Shown here in pieces: positions 51,575 to 61,534 of a stretch of 64,000 nt of DNA. The stretch is from positions 496,001 to 560,000 of the forward strand of contig NZ_CAHJXQ010000001.1 of NCBI RefSeq assembly GCF_903645325.1, written 5' to 3'. Each line of letters begins with the position of its first letter. The stretch's first letter is position 1. The translations under genes and the position numbers were made by a program. The notes under the pieces were generated by a model. The model searched no databases, was not told the DNA's origin, and was given only the letters and a program-made list of their open reading frames with translations. This DNA is from Microbacterium tenebrionis. GTDB taxonomy: Bacteria > Actinomycetota > Actinomycetes > Actinomycetales > Microbacteriaceae.

Positions 51575-53027
51575 TCAGTGCGTGTCTTCCGCCTCGATCT
51601 CGGTGCGGTCGCCCGACCACTGCGTGTGGAAGGTGCCGTCCTTGTCGATGCGCTTGTAGGTGTGGGCGCCGAAGAAGTCGCGCTGGCCCTGGACGAGGGC
51701 CGGGGAGGCGGTCGGCGCGGATGCCGTCGTAGTACGACAGCGACGAGCTGAAGGCGGGGGCGGGGATGCCCGAGGTCGCGGCGGCGATGACGACGCGGCG
51801 CCAGGCGGCCTGTCCGCGGGTGAGTGCTTCGGCGAAGTACGGGGCGGTCATGAGGACCGGCAGGTCCGGGGCCTCGTTGTACGCGTCGGCGATGCGGTTG
51901 AGGAACTGGGCACGGATGATGCATCCGCCGCGCCAGATCTTCGACACGGCGCCGAGGTCGATGTTCCAGCCGTATTCGGCGGCTCCGGCGCGGATTTCGT
52001 CGAACCCCTGGGAGTAGGCGACGATCTTCGACGCGTACAGGGCCAGGCGGACGTCTTCGATGAACGCGTCGACGTCCTCGGTGGGGACGGTGAAGTCGCC
52101 CTCCGGGCCGGGGAGGGCGGTGGCGGCGGCGCGCTGCTCGGGGTGCGAGGACAGCGACCGGGCGAAGGTGGCCTCGGCGATCCCGGAGACGGGGACGCCG
52201 AGGGTGAGCGCGGTCTGAACCGTCCAGGCTCCGGTGCCCTTGGCGCCGGCCTGGTCGACGATGACGTCGACGAGAGGCTTCCCGGTTTCGGCGTCGACCT
52301 GGCGGAGCACCTCGGCGGTGATCTCGATCAGGTAGGACTCGAGCTCGCCGGTGTTCCAGTCGGCGAAGATGTCGGCGATCTCGGCCGGGGTCTTGCCGGT
52401 GCCGCGGCGGATCAGGTCGTACGCCTCGGCGATGAGCTGCATGTCGGCGTACTCGATGCCGTTGTGGACCATCTTCACGAAGTGCCCGGCACCGTCGTGC
52501 CCGATGTGCGTGACGCACGGCTCACCCTCCGCGACCGCGGCGATGGAGCGCAGGATCGGTCCGAGGGTGACCCAGGACTCGTCCGACCCTCCGGGCATGA
52601 TCGACGGCCCGGTCAGGGCGCCCTCCTCGCCGCCGGAGATCCCGGCGCCGACGAAGTTGATCCCGGTCTCGCGGACGGCCTTCTCGCGGCGGATCGTGTC
52701 GGGGAAGTACGCGTTGCCGCCGTCGACGATGATGTCGCCCGGCTCGAACACGCGCACGAGCTCGTCGATGACCGCGTCCGTACCGGCACCGGCCTTGACC
52801 ATGATGATCGCGGTTCGCGGCTTCTGCAGCGACGCGGCGAACTCCTCGTAGTCGAATGCGGGCACGAACCCCGCCTCCGGGTGCGCCGCCACCAGCTCAT
52901 CCGTCTTCGACCGCGACCGGTTGAACACGGCGACCGTGTTCCCCTCACGCGACGCGAGATTCCGCGCCAGATTCGAACCCATGACGGCGAGTCCAACGAC
53001 TCCGATATTCGCTGATGCTTCGGGCAC
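51575..53027 (-). pseudogene. gnd: 6-phosphogluconate dehydrogenase with a C-terminal frameshift
   Basis: The protein is normal to about residue 440: IGVVGLAVMGSNLARNLA (NADP site), AVFNRSRSK, VGAGISGGEEGALTGPSIMPGG (about 126-147), HFVKMVHNGIEYADMQLIAE (about 185) and IWRGGCIIR. After YYDGIRADRLP two bases (GC) appear to be missing at about 51700; the other frame then gives ALVQGQRDFFGAHTYKRIDK and ends DRTEIEAEDTH. Restored, it is 484 residues, the usual length. It oxidises 6-phosphogluconate to ribulose-5-P, making NADPH. The GTG start lies behind GGAG. Confidence 0.92.
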
Positions 53028-53122
53028 AGATACTCCTCGATCGTGAAGCCAGGGGGATGGACTTCAGCGTATCGCTGTGCGAGCGACCAGGGCGCACTGT
53101 GTGACGCCTGGCGCTGACGTGC

Positions 53123-53248
53123 TCAGTCCTTGCGGTAGCCCGAGCGGCCCAACGAGAAGAGGGCACCGATGCTGAAGACGGTCGCGCACACGGTCATGGC
53201 GCCGATCAGCCATGCGATGGCGTGGGAGAGGAATGCGCCGTCGATCAT
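53123..53248 (-). CDS. 41-residue single-pass membrane protein
   Basis: The product MIDGAFLSHAIAWLIGAMTV then CATVFSIGALFSLGRSGYRKD has one hydrophobic helix (about residues 5-31) and a basic tail, so it should lie in the membrane with the C-terminus inside. AGGAGT lies 6 bases before the ATG, the best ribosome-binding site in this stretch, which supports real translation. It stands alone between gnd and rplY. Function is unknown. Confidence 0.65.
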   Translation of the reverse strand: MIDGAFLSHAIAWLIGAMTVCATVFSIGALFSLGRSGYRKD

Positions 53249-53299
53249 GCCGGACTCCTGTTTCTTCGTGGTGGGTTCTGAGGGCGTCAGAGGTCTGGG

Positions 53300-53328
53300 T
53301 TTCAGCCTATCGGGTCTTCGGGTACGAT
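53300..53328 (+). promoter_or_regulatory. promoter of rplY
   Basis: TTTCAG (53300-53305), 17 bases, TACGAT (53323-53328). Transcription would start near 53335, leaving a leader of about 150 bases. Confidence 0.5.
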
Positions 53329-53444
53329 AGATGAGTTCCTCGGCGAGGGATGCTTCGCGTGCGCAGCATCCGTAATCGACGCGGCGAATCCAGCCTCGTG
53401 GCTCTTTCGCACGTCTGCGTCCGGGAAGCCGATCACAAGACCAC

Positions 53445-53469
53445 CACGCGGCGAGCAGTTCGCCGCGTG
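53445..53469 (+). promoter_or_regulatory. hairpin in the rplY leader just before the ribosome-binding site
   Basis: CACGCGGCGA, five bases, TCGCCGCGTG forms a 10-bp perfect stem ending 6 bases before AAGGAG of rplY. A weaker hairpin (GGATGCT...AGCATCC) lies near 53346. Together they look like a leader that could control L25 synthesis. Confidence 0.55.
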
Positions 53470-53485
53470 CCCCGAAGGAGAACCC

Positions 53486-54097
53486 ATGTCTGAGGACACC
53501 AAGGTCCACGCCGAGGTCCGCGAGCAGTTCGGCAAGGGCTTCGCCCGCCGCCTCCGCGCCGCCGGCAAGATCCCCGCCGTCATCTACGGCCACGGCACCG
53601 AGCCCGTTCACGTCGCCCTCCCGGGCCACCAGGTCTCGCTCATCATCCGCCGCGCCAACGCGCTGCTCGAGCTCGACATCGAGGGCAAGGACCAGCTCGC
53701 CCTGGTCAAGGACGTCCAGAAGGACCCGGTGCACCAGATCATCGAGCACATCGACCTCCTCGTCGTGAAGAAGGGCGAGAAGATCCAGGTCGACGTCCCC
53801 GTCGTCGTCACCGGTGAGCCGTTCGCCGGCACCGTCGCCAACCTCGACGCCACCTCGATCGCCGTCGAGGTCGAGGCCACGCACATCCCCGAGCACGTCG
53901 AGGTCTCCGTCGAGGGTCTGGAAGAGGGCGCGCAGATCACCGCCGCCGACGTGAAGCTGCCCAAGGGCGCCACGCTCCTCGCCGACCCCGAGACGCTCGT
54001 CGTCGCGGTCTACGTTCCGACCGAGGAGCCGGAGGCCGAGGAGGGCGACGAGGCCGCTGAGGCCGAGGCGCCTGCCGACGAGGCCGCAGCAGAGTAA
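53486..54097 (+). CDS. rplY: 50S ribosomal protein L25/general stress protein Ctc
   Basis: The 203-residue protein has the L25 domain that binds 5S rRNA: VHAEVREQFGKGFARRLRAA (about residues 7-26), GKIPAVIYGHGTEPVHVAL and the CTC C-terminal domain from about 100 (VDVPVVVTGEPFAGTVANLD, VEVSVEGLEEGAQI). It ends in an acidic Ala/Glu tail of about 25 residues. The long (CTC) form is usual in actinobacteria. AAGGAG precedes the ATG. Confidence 0.96.
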   Translation: MSEDTKVHAEVREQFGKGFARRLRAAGKIPAVIYGHGTEPVHVALPGHQVSLIIRRANALLELDIEGKDQLALVKDVQKDPVHQIIEHIDLLVVKKGEKIQVDVPVVVTGEPFAGTVANLDATSIAVEVEATHIPEHVEVSVEGLEEGAQITAADVKLPKGATLLADPETLVVAVYVPTEEPEAEEGDEAAEAEAPADEAAAE

Positions 54098-54108
54098 GAC
54101 ATCTGCTT

Positions 54109-54147
54109 CGACGAAGGGGACGCGAGCTGATCGCGTCCCCTTCGTCG
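54109..54147 (+). terminator. terminator after rplY
   Basis: CGACGAAGGGGACGCGA, five bases, TCGCGTCCCCTTCGTCG forms a 17-bp perfect stem followed by TATTCT, 11 bases after the rplY stop. Confidence 0.9.
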
Positions 54148-54184
54148 TATTCTGGCGACCGAGAAGACAAGAGATGAGAGACGC

Positions 54185-54766
54185 ATGGCCGACACCTGGC
54201 TGATCGTGGGGCTGGGCAATCCCGGTCCGCGGTACGAGGCGACCCGGCACAACGTCGGGCAGATGGTGGTCGACGAGCTCGCCGGCCGGCGCGGCGAGAG
54301 CTTCCGCGAGCACAAGGGCGGCGCTCGTGTCGTCGAGACGTGGTTGCGCCCCGGTGCGGACAAGATCGTGCTGGCCAAGCCCAACTCGTTCATGAACGTC
54401 TCGGGCACCCCGGTCGCGGCCCTCGCGCGCTTCTACTCGGTGCCTCCCGAGCGCACCGTGATCGTGCATGACGAACTGGACATCCCGTTCGACGCCCTCA
54501 AGCTCAAGACCGGTGGCGGGCACGGAGGGCACAACGGCGTTCGCGATGTCGCGCGTGCCATCGGGACGGCGGACTTCCCGCGGGTGCGCGTCGGCATCGG
54601 GCGCCCGCCAGGACGGCAGGACCCAGCCGACTGGGTGCTCTCGCCGTTCGGCAAGACGGAGCGCGAGACGCTCCCGATCCTCGTGTCGGATGCCGCGGAT
54701 GCCGTCGAGCTCCTCGTCGCGGAGGGTCTGCTGGCAGCTCAGCAGAAGCACCACGCACCGCGGTGA
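54185..54766 (+). CDS. pth: peptidyl-tRNA hydrolase
   Basis: The 193-residue enzyme has the full signature: [20 protein letters not shown] (catalytic His about residue 23), [16 protein letters not shown] (about 62), [21 protein letters not shown] (catalytic Asp about 98) and [11 protein letters not shown] (about 114). It frees tRNA from peptides dropped by ribosomes. It is convergent with the next gene (19-base gap). A Lys/Gln/His-rich tail ends it. Confidence 0.96.
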   Translation: MADTWLIVGLGNPGPRYEATRHNVGQMVVDELAGRRGESFREHKGGARVVETWLRPGADKIVLAKPNSFMNVSGTPVAALARFYSVPPERTVIVHDELDIPFDALKLKTGGGHGGHNGVRDVARAIGTADFPRVRVGIGRPPGRQDPADWVLSPFGKTERETLPILVSDAADAVELLVAEGLLAAQQKHHAPR

Positions 54767-54785
54767 CGGTTGAACCTTCGGTGCT

Positions 54786-55394
54786 TCAGGGTCCGTAGGT
54801 AGAGACCGCACCAGCACCCGCGCCGGCGCCGAGGGTCGCACCGAGTACGACGAAGAAGATCACCGGCCCGAGCACGGCGAGGATCAGGGCCACCACGCCC
54901 CAGACGCGACCCGCCCGCTTCACGATGGCCATGATGCCGAGGACGATCGCGGCGATGCCGCCGAGAGTGCCGACCCAGAAGCCGATCTCTCCGATGAGCA
55001 CCTGATCGCGCACCGGCGAGAGGAACGAGAGGTCTGAGGTCGTCGGGTCGACGTACTGGGTGACGGTGGGCAGCTGGAACCCGATCTGGTACCCGGCGAA
55101 GCCGGCCACGATCGGCGCGACGACGGCCGCGACGATGGACAGCACGAACGCCACGATGCCCAGGACCGCCGAGCGCGGCTGTGCGGGAGCAGGAGCCGGC
55201 GCCTGGTAGCTGCCGGCCGGTGCTGCGTAACCGCCCACGGGCGCCGCATACGCGCCGGGCGGCGTCTGGTACGACGGCGGGTTCTGGTACGACGGCGCGG
55301 TCTGCGACGGGGGAGTGCCGTACGGAGAGGGCGGACTCGGAATCGGCGGGACCGATCCGTGCGGGGTGGTCGGAGGAAGCTGCGGGTCGGTCAC
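54786..55394 (-). CDS. Pro/Tyr-rich membrane protein (DUF4190-like)
   Basis: The 202-residue product has a proline-, tyrosine- and glycine-rich cytoplasmic arm (about residues 1-75, with SYQ/YAAP repeats), then hydrophobic segments at about 76-103, 135-160 and 165-190. LGIVAFVLSIVAAVVAPIVA and GGIAAIVLGIMAIVKRAG are typical of DUF4190-like envelope proteins of actinobacteria. An insert between helix one and two (VTQYVDPTTSDLSFLSPVRD) would lie outside. Role unknown. Confidence 0.78.
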   Translation of the reverse strand: MTDPQLPPTTPHGSVPPIPSPPSPYGTPPSQTAPSYQNPPSYQTPPGAYAAPVGGYAAPAGSYQAPAPAPAQPRSAVLGIVAFVLSIVAAVVAPIVAGFAGYQIGFQLPTVTQYVDPTTSDLSFLSPVRDQVLIGEIGFWVGTLGGIAAIVLGIMAIVKRAGRVWGVVALILAVLGPVIFFVVLGATLGAGAGAGAVSTYGP

Positions 55395-55428
55395 GCACCC
55401 ATCCTAGGGTGCGCGACCGACCCGATCG

Positions 55429-56433
55429 TCACACGCGGCGCAGCAGGCCGACCTTCTCGTAGACGTCGGCGAGCGTGGCATCGGCCACGGCATCGGCGCG
55501 CTCGGCATTGGCGGCGAGGATGCGGTCGAGCTCAGCCGGGTCGTCGAGCAGCTCGAGGGCGCGCGAGCGCACCGGCTCGAACTCCGAGACCACGACCTCG
55601 GCGAGGCCCTTCTTGAAGTCCCCGTACCCGCGGCCTGCGTACTCGTCCTCGATCGCGGCGACCTGGCGGCCGCTGAGGGCCGCGTAGATCGTCAGCAGGT
55701 TCGAGACCCCGGGCTTGTTCTCGCGGTCGAAGCGCACGGAGCCCTCATTGTCGGTGACGGCCCGCATGATCTTCTTCGCCGATTTCGCCGGGTCATCGAG
55801 CATCCACAGCACGCCCGCGTCCGTCTCGGCCGATTTCGACATCTTCGACGTCGGATTCTGCAGGTCGTAGATGCGCGCGGTGTCCTTCTGGATGACCGGC
55901 ATCGGCACGACGAACGTCTCGCCGAAGCGGGCGTTGAAGCGCTCCGCGAGATCGCGCGTGAGCTCGACGTGCTGCTTCTGGTCATCGCCCACGGGAACGA
56001 CATCGCTCTGGTACAGCAGGATGTCGGCCGCCATGAGGACCGGATAGGTGAACAGGCCGACGCTCGTGCCGTCCTGCCCGTAGCGACTGGACTTGTCCTT
56101 GAACTGCGTCATGCGTCCGGCCTCGCCGAAACCCGTGATCGTCGAGAGGATCCAGGCGAGCTCGGCGTGCGCGCGCACGTGCGACTGCACGTACAGCGTC
56201 GACTTCGACGGCTCGATGCCCGCGGCGATGTACTGCGCGGCAGTACGCCGGGTCTTCTCGCGCAAAGACGCGGGGTCCTGCGCGACCGTCAGCGCGTGCA
56301 GGTCGACGACTGAGAAGAACGCGTCGTAGGACGCCTGCAGATCGCGCCACTGCAGGAGAGCACCGATGTAGTTGCCGATCTGAAGCGAGTCGGCGGATGG
56401 CTGCATTCCTGAGTAGAGACGAGGTCTGGTCAC
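55429..56433 (-). CDS. trpS: tryptophanyl-tRNA synthetase
   Basis: The 334-residue class I synthetase has GMQPSADSLQIGNYIGALLQ near its start (HIGH-like region with the changed QIGN, as in TrpRS), the tRNA/Trp part VLMAADILLYQSDVVPVGDD (about residues 132-151), and KMSKS in NPTSKMSKSAETDAG (about 192-206). It joins tryptophan to tRNA(Trp). The start is GTG. It is followed by xth upstream on the same strand with a 34-base gap. Confidence 0.96.
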   Translation of the reverse strand: MTRPRLYSGMQPSADSLQIGNYIGALLQWRDLQASYDAFFSVVDLHALTVAQDPASLREKTRRTAAQYIAAGIEPSKSTLYVQSHVRAHAELAWILSTITGFGEAGRMTQFKDKSSRYGQDGTSVGLFTYPVLMAADILLYQSDVVPVGDDQKQHVELTRDLAERFNARFGETFVVPMPVIQKDTARIYDLQNPTSKMSKSAETDAGVLWMLDDPAKSAKKIMRAVTDNEGSVRFDRENKPGVSNLLTIYAALSGRQVAAIEDEYAGRGYGDFKKGLAEVVVSEFEPVRSRALELLDDPAELDRILAANAERADAVADATLADVYEKVGLLRRV

Positions 56434-56467
56434 GGATCAATCCTATGGTGCTGGGGCGACCGCCCTG

Positions 56468-57307
56468 TCAGTACGCGTAGTCGACGACCACCGGCGCATG
56501 ATCGCTCCACCGCTCGGCATACGTGGCGGCGCGTGCCACCCGGTAGTCCTGCACGCGCTCGGCGAGCGCCGGGGTCGCCAGGTGATAGTCGATGCGCCAG
56601 CCGGAGTCGTTGTCGAACGCCTGCCCGCGCATGGACCACCACGTGTACGGACCGTCGACCTCGCCGTGGAACCGGCGCCCGACGTCGACCCATCCGAGCC
56701 CCGTGCCGACCGTGCCGTCGACGCCGGTCACCTCGGCGCCGGCATCCCCGAGAAACCGGTCGAAGTACGCCCGCTCGCGGGGGAGGAATCCCGCCTTCTT
56801 GCGGTTCCCGCGCCAGTTCTTGATGTCGAGTTCGCGGTGACCGACGTTCAGGTCACCCGTGACGAGCGCGAGCGCGTCACCCTGCCCGAGGTCGGCGAGG
56901 CGCGCGCCGAACGCGTCGAGGAACTTCCACTTCTCATCCTGCTTGGGCGTGTCGGCCTCACCGCTGTGCACATAGGCGCTGACGACGGTCAGCGGGCGGC
57001 CGTCGATGAGGAAGTCGCCCTCGATCCAACGGCCCTTCGAGTCGAAGTCCTCGGCCCCGAACGCGGTGCGCGAGGCGAGCGCAGGGGTGCGGCTCGCGAT
57101 CGCGACGCCGGCTCGACCCTTGGCCGTCGCCTCGTCGTGGACGATCGACCATCCGGGCAGCGCTGCTTCGAGGTGCTCGTCCTGCCCGCGCACCTCTTGC
57201 AGGGTCAGGATGTCGACGTCGGCAGCATCGAGCCACCCGCTCATGCCGTTGCGGGCCGCGGCCCTGATCCCGTTGACGTTGACCGAGGCGATACGCAGAT
57301 GAGGCAT
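56468..57307 (-). CDS. xth: exodeoxyribonuclease III
   Basis: The 279-residue AP endonuclease family protein has RIASVNVNGIRAAARNGMSG (about residues 4-23), LTLQEVRG (metal-binding Glu about 38), VSAYVHSGE (about 109), VTGDLNVGHRELDIKNWRGN (about 148) and the closing YHLATP and SDHAPVVVDYAY with the catalytic Asp-His. It cuts DNA at abasic sites and removes 3' blocks during base-excision repair. Gap to the YihY gene is 9 bases, so they may be one transcript. Confidence 0.95.
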   Translation of the reverse strand: MPHLRIASVNVNGIRAAARNGMSGWLDAADVDILTLQEVRGQDEHLEAALPGWSIVHDEATAKGRAGVAIASRTPALASRTAFGAEDFDSKGRWIEGDFLIDGRPLTVVSAYVHSGEADTPKQDEKWKFLDAFGARLADLGQGDALALVTGDLNVGHRELDIKNWRGNRKKAGFLPRERAYFDRFLGDAGAEVTGVDGTVGTGLGWVDVGRRFHGEVDGPYTWWSMRGQAFDNDSGWRIDYHLATPALAERVQDYRVARAATYAERWSDHAPVVVDYAY

Positions 57308-57316
57308 GGATTCAGC

Positions 57317-58453
57317 CTAACGAGGGCCGGTGACATCCTCCGCCTCGGCACCCTCGATGGCGATGGCCAGAGCATCCTGCGCGCGCCGCACCGCCCGCCC
57401 GGCCCAGAGCCTGCGGTACCAGGGCGCGTCCTCGTACGCGTCGCGGGCCCGCCGCAGCTGCACGCGTGCGGCGAGCACCAGGGCCTCCTGCTCGGCCAGC
57501 CGGGCGGCCTGCTCGTCCTCGAGCTCCAGCGGGTGGTCGTTGTCGGCCGCGGTGACCGCGATCCACGAGGCCGCCACGAGCACCACGCTCGCGAGCAGAC
57601 GGCACCACAGGAGGAGCCCGATGATCACGGCGAAGGACGCGAGCAGGGGGTTGCTGGGCACGCGGGTGAGCAGGAAGCCCGCGATGAGCTGGAGGACCAC
57701 CATCGCCCCGCCGCCCAGCAGCGAGGCCGGCCAGATGAAGCGCCATCGCAGGTCGGCGCCGACGAGGAAGCGCACGAGGGCCGCCAGGGCGCCGGCATCC
57801 ACGATGAAGGCGCTGGCCATCCACAGTACGCGGGCCATCCCCGACAGCACCCAGGAATCGCCCCAGCCGAACAGGTCGAACAGCCACTCCAGCGCCCAGA
57901 CGCTCAGCACGCTCAGCGCCGCACCGAGCAGCAGCGCGAGGCCGAACAGCACGCCTGCGAGCAGATCGCGCAGCTTGAGCAGCCAGTAGGAACGCGTGTC
58001 GAACGGCAGGCCGAAGATGTCTCGGATCGCCCGTCGCGTGAAGGTCACCGCCGCGATCGCGGTCCAGGCGGCGAAGCCGACGGCCACGGCACCCGTGATG
58101 CCCAGCAGGCTCGTGCTGCCCTGGGCGATCTCGACGACGTCGTCGCGGCCGATCAGACCGGGGTCGCCGATGAGCCCTGGCAGATAGCTGTTTGCGAGAT
58201 CGATGAGCGCTTCGATCGCGCGCGGGCTGGCGCCGAGCCAGATCCCCACACCGGCGAAGCTGACGTAGATGACCGCGAACAGCGAGAACAGGACGTAGTA
58301 GCTCATCCCCGCCGAGAGCAGGAAGCCGTTGCCGCGGAGGAACCCGCGCCAGACGCGCACGGGGAACGCCGCGAGCGTGCGATCCTTCAGCTCCGCGGCG
58401 CGTTCGAGGGGTCCTTCGAAGCGCTCACGCAGCCGGACTCGGTCCTCCGACAT
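57317..58453 (-). CDS. YihY/BrkB-family membrane protein
   Basis: The 378-residue protein has six to seven transmembrane helices and the family marks NGFLLSAGMSYYVLFSLFAVIY (about residues 40-61), RRAIRDIFGLPFDTRSYWLLKL (about 138-159) and LWCRLLASVVLVAASWIAV (about 285-303). YihY/BrkB (formerly mislabelled RNase BN) proteins are conserved inner-membrane proteins of unknown transport role. An Arg/Ala-rich cytoplasmic tail of about 70 residues follows. Confidence 0.92.
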   Translation of the reverse strand: MSEDRVRLRERFEGPLERAAELKDRTLAAFPVRVWRGFLRGNGFLLSAGMSYYVLFSLFAVIYVSFAGVGIWLGASPRAIEALIDLANSYLPGLIGDPGLIGRDDVVEIAQGSTSLLGITGAVAVGFAAWTAIAAVTFTRRAIRDIFGLPFDTRSYWLLKLRDLLAGVLFGLALLLGAALSVLSVWALEWLFDLFGWGDSWVLSGMARVLWMASAFIVDAGALAALVRFLVGADLRWRFIWPASLLGGGAMVVLQLIAGFLLTRVPSNPLLASFAVIIGLLLWCRLLASVVLVAASWIAVTAADNDHPLELEDEQAARLAEQEALVLAARVQLRRARDAYEDAPWYRRLWAGRAVRRAQDALAIAIEGAEAEDVTGPR

Positions 58454-58494
58454 GCCCTCACCCTATCCAGGGGAGCACCGATGCGAGGCGGAGG

Positions 58495-59256
58495 TCAGGG
58501 CCGGCCGCGCAGGATGGCCTGCTTGACCTCGGCGATGGCCTTCGTGACCTCGATGCCGCGCGGGCACGCCTCCGTGCAGTTGAAGGTCGTGCGGCAGCGC
58601 CAGACGCCCTCCTTGTCGTTGAGGATGTCCAGACGCACGTCGGCGTTGTCGTCGCGCGAGTCGAAGATGAACCGGTGCGCGTTGACGATCGCGGCAGGGC
58701 CGAAGTACTGGCCGTCGGTCCAGAACACCGGGCACGACGAGGTGCAGGCGGCGCACAGGATGCACTTGGTGGTGTCGTCGAAGATCGCGCGGTCGGCGAT
58801 CGACTGGACGCGCTCCTTGCCCTTCTCGGGCACGCTGTTCGCGACGAGGAACGGCTGCACCTCGCGGTAGGAGGCGAAGAACGGCTCCATGTCGACGATG
58901 AGGTCCTTCTCGAGCGGCAGACCCTTGATCGCCTCGACGTAGATCGGCTTCGAGATGTCGAGGTCCTTGATCAGCGTCTTGCAGGCCAGTCGGTTGCGGC
59001 CGTTGATGCGCATGGCGTCAGAGCCGCAGATGCCGTGCGCGCACGAGCGGCGGAACGACAGCGAACCGTCGACCTCCCACTTGATCTTGTGCAGCGCGTC
59101 GAGCACGCGGTCGGTGGAGAACAACTCCACGTCGTAGTCGACCCAGCGGGGCTCGGCGTCCTGCTCGGGGTCGAACCGGCGGACGATGAAGGTGACCAGG
59201 AAGGACTGGACGGCCGGGTCTGCGGCGGCGGGCGCCTCTGCAACAGCGTTCGACAT
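58495..59256 (-). CDS. sdhB: succinate dehydrogenase iron-sulfur subunit
   Basis: The 253-residue subunit has the [2Fe-2S] cysteines in CAHGICGSDAM and NRLACKTL (about residues 71-95), and the [4Fe-4S]/[3Fe-4S] ligands in CILCAACTSSCPVFW (about 165) and CRTTFNCTEACPRGIE (about 222). It passes electrons from SdhA to quinone. It is the last gene of sdhCDAB; the sdhA stop is 2 bases upstream. It starts with MSNAVAEAP. Confidence 0.96.
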   Translation of the reverse strand: MSNAVAEAPAAADPAVQSFLVTFIVRRFDPEQDAEPRWVDYDVELFSTDRVLDALHKIKWEVDGSLSFRRSCAHGICGSDAMRINGRNRLACKTLIKDLDISKPIYVEAIKGLPLEKDLIVDMEPFFASYREVQPFLVANSVPEKGKERVQSIADRAIFDDTTKCILCAACTSSCPVFWTDGQYFGPAAIVNAHRFIFDSRDDNADVRLDILNDKEGVWRCRTTFNCTEACPRGIEVTKAIAEVKQAILRGRP

Positions 59257-59258
59257 TC

Positions 59259-61064
59259 TCAGTACTTCCTCTCCATCGGCTGGTAGCGGGTCTGGACGAC
59301 CGGCTTCGAGTCGAGCTTGATGTGATCTGCGGGCGTCGACGAGTGCGGGTCGCCCGTCAGGTACGCCATGGTGTGCTTCATCCAGTTCTCGTCGTCGCGC
59401 TTGGGGAAGTCGTCGCGCATGTGACCGCCGCGGCTCTCCTCGCGGTTCTGCGCGGCGTAGACGACGACCTCGGCGATGTCGAGCAGGAACCCGAGCTCGA
59501 CTGCCTCGAGGAGGTCGGTGTTGAAGCGGTGGCCCTTGTCGTCGATGTAGACGTTCTTGTAGCGCTCGCGCAGCTCGGCGATGACGCCCAGCACGTGCTC
59601 GAGGGACTCGTGGGTGCGGAACACCTGGGCGCCGCGGTCCATCTCCTCCTGGAGCTTCTTGCGCAGCACGGCGACGCGCTCGGTGCCGTTGCTGCCGCGC
59701 AGGTTCTCGAGCATGTCCTTGACGAACCCGGCGGGGTTCTCGGGGAGCGGCACGAACTCGGCGGTCTTGGCGTACGCCACGGCGTTGTTGCCGGCGCGCT
59801 TGCCGAACACGTTGATGTCGAGGAGCGAGTTGGTGCCGAGGCGGTTCGAGCCGTGCACCGAGACGCACGCGCACTCGCCGGCGGCGTAGAGACCGGGGAC
59901 GACCGTGTTGTTGTCGGCGAGGACCTCGGCGTCGTTGTTCGTCGGGATGCCGCCCATGGCGTAGTGCGCGGTCGGCATGACGGGGACGGGGTCGGTGACC
60001 GGGTCGACACCGAGGTATGTCCTGGCGAACTCGGTGATGTCGGGCAGCTTGGTCTCGAGGACCTCGGCACCGAGGTGCGTGCAGTCGAGGTAGACGTAGT
60101 CCTTGTGCGGGCCCGCGCCGCGGCCGTCGAGGACCTCCTGCACCATGGAGCGCGCCACGATGTCGCGCGGTGCGAGATCCTTGATGGTGGGGGCGTAGCG
60201 CTCCATGAAGCGCTCACCCGAGTCGTTGCGCAGGATCGCGCCCTCGCCTCGCGCACCCTCGGTGAGCAGGATGCCGAGACCGGCGAGACCCGTCGGGTGG
60301 AACTGGAAGAACTCCATGTCCTCCAGCGGCAGGTTCTTGCGCCAGATGATGCCGACGCCGTCACCGGTGAGGGTGTGCGCGTTCGAGGTGGTCTTGAAGA
60401 TCTTGCCGAAGCCGCCCGTCGCGAAGACGACCGACTTGGCCTGGAACACGTGCAGCTCGCCCGTGGCCAGTTCGTACGCGACGACGCCGGCGACTCCGGT
60501 CTTGCCGTCGTCGTCCTTCACCGTGATGAGGTCGAGCACGTAGAACTCGTTGAAGAAGTTGATGCCGAGCTTGACGCAGTTCTGGAACAGCGTCTGCAGG
60601 ATCATGTGACCCGTGCGGTCGGCGGCGTAGCACGCGCGGCGGACCGGGGTCTTGCCGTGCTCGGCGGTGTGACCGCCGAAGCGGCGCTGGTCGATCTTGC
60701 CCTCAGGGGTGCGGTTGAACGGCAGACCCATGTTCTCGAGGTCGATGACCGCGTCGATGGCCTCCTTGGCGAGGATCTCGGCGGCGTCCTGGTCGACGAG
60801 GTAGTCGCCGCCCTTGACTGTGTCGAAGGTGTGCCACTCCCAGCTGTCCTCCTCGACGTTCGCGAGGGCGGCGGCCATGCCGCCCTGCGCCGCGCCGGTG
60901 TGCGAGCGGGTGGGGTACAGCTTCGTGATCACGGCTGTCTTCGCGCCCGGGCCCGCCTCGATGGCGGCGCGCATGCCTGCGCCTCCTGCGCCGACGATCA
61001 CGACGTCGAACTGGTGGTAGTGAACGCCGTCGCGGACGACGGAATCCTGCGTCTCAGTAGTCAC
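59259..61064 (-). CDS. sdhA: succinate dehydrogenase flavoprotein subunit
   Basis: The 601-residue flavoprotein has the FAD site [19 protein letters not shown] (about residues 18-36), the FAD-linking His in [15 protein letters not shown] (about 55), substrate residues HPTG..G in [20 protein letters not shown] (about 255) and the catalytic GGEx-like ARG region, [11 protein letters not shown] (about 369). It oxidises succinate to fumarate. The GTG start at 61064 is chosen from the family N-terminus. Gap to sdhD is 17 bases. Confidence 0.96.
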   Translation of the reverse strand: MTTETQDSVVRDGVHYHQFDVVIVGAGGAGMRAAIEAGPGAKTAVITKLYPTRSHTGAAQGGMAAALANVEEDSWEWHTFDTVKGGDYLVDQDAAEILAKEAIDAVIDLENMGLPFNRTPEGKIDQRRFGGHTAEHGKTPVRRACYAADRTGHMILQTLFQNCVKLGINFFNEFYVLDLITVKDDDGKTGVAGVVAYELATGELHVFQAKSVVFATGGFGKIFKTTSNAHTLTGDGVGIIWRKNLPLEDMEFFQFHPTGLAGLGILLTEGARGEGAILRNDSGERFMERYAPTIKDLAPRDIVARSMVQEVLDGRGAGPHKDYVYLDCTHLGAEVLETKLPDITEFARTYLGVDPVTDPVPVMPTAHYAMGGIPTNNDAEVLADNNTVVPGLYAAGECACVSVHGSNRLGTNSLLDINVFGKRAGNNAVAYAKTAEFVPLPENPAGFVKDMLENLRGSNGTERVAVLRKKLQEEMDRGAQVFRTHESLEHVLGVIAELRERYKNVYIDDKGHRFNTDLLEAVELGFLLDIAEVVVYAAQNREESRGGHMRDDFPKRDDENWMKHTMAYLTGDPHSSTPADHIKLDSKPVVQTRYQPMERKY

Positions 61065-61081
61065 TTCTCGATGCTCTCTTG

Positions 61082-61534
61082 TCAGTTTCCGACGACGCCC
61101 GCAGCCACGCAGGTGTCCCACAGCGTGCTGGACTCGGTGACGCCCAGGCACGGGTCGAACGTGAAGACGACCAGGGTGCCGAGGATGATCAGCAGGCCCG
61201 CTGCGAGGACGATCGCGCCGACGAGGGCCTTGCGGACCTTGTCATTGGTGGCGTAGTCGTTGACGATCGTGCGCATGCCGTTGCCGCCGTGGATGAAGGC
61301 GAGCCACAGCATCAGCACGTCCCACCACTGCCAGAACGGCGTGGCGAACTTGCCGGCGATGAATGCGAAGTCCAGCGCGTGGATTCCGTCGCCGACCATG
61401 AGGTTGACGAACAGGTGGCCGAAGATGAGGACGATCAGCACGACGCCGGATGCTCGCATGAACATCCAGCCCCACTTCTCGAGGTTGACGCCGCGGCGGC
61501 GGCGCGCCGGTGCGGCGATGGTCTGTGCGGACAT
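61082..61534 (-). CDS. sdhD: succinate dehydrogenase membrane anchor subunit
   Basis: The 150-residue protein has three transmembrane helices (about residues 28-49, 70-92 and 110-132). The haem-type His lies in [17 protein letters not shown] (about 39) with [12 protein letters not shown] after helix two. With SdhC it holds the complex in the membrane and binds quinone and haem b. Its ATG overlaps the sdhC stop (TGATG). Confidence 0.92.
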   Translation of the reverse strand: MSAQTIAAPARRRRGVNLEKWGWMFMRASGVVLIVLIFGHLFVNLMVGDGIHALDFAFIAGKFATPFWQWWDVLMLWLAFIHGGNGMRTIVNDYATNDKVRKALVGAIVLAAGLLIILGTLVVFTFDPCLGVTESSTLWDTCVAAGVVGN

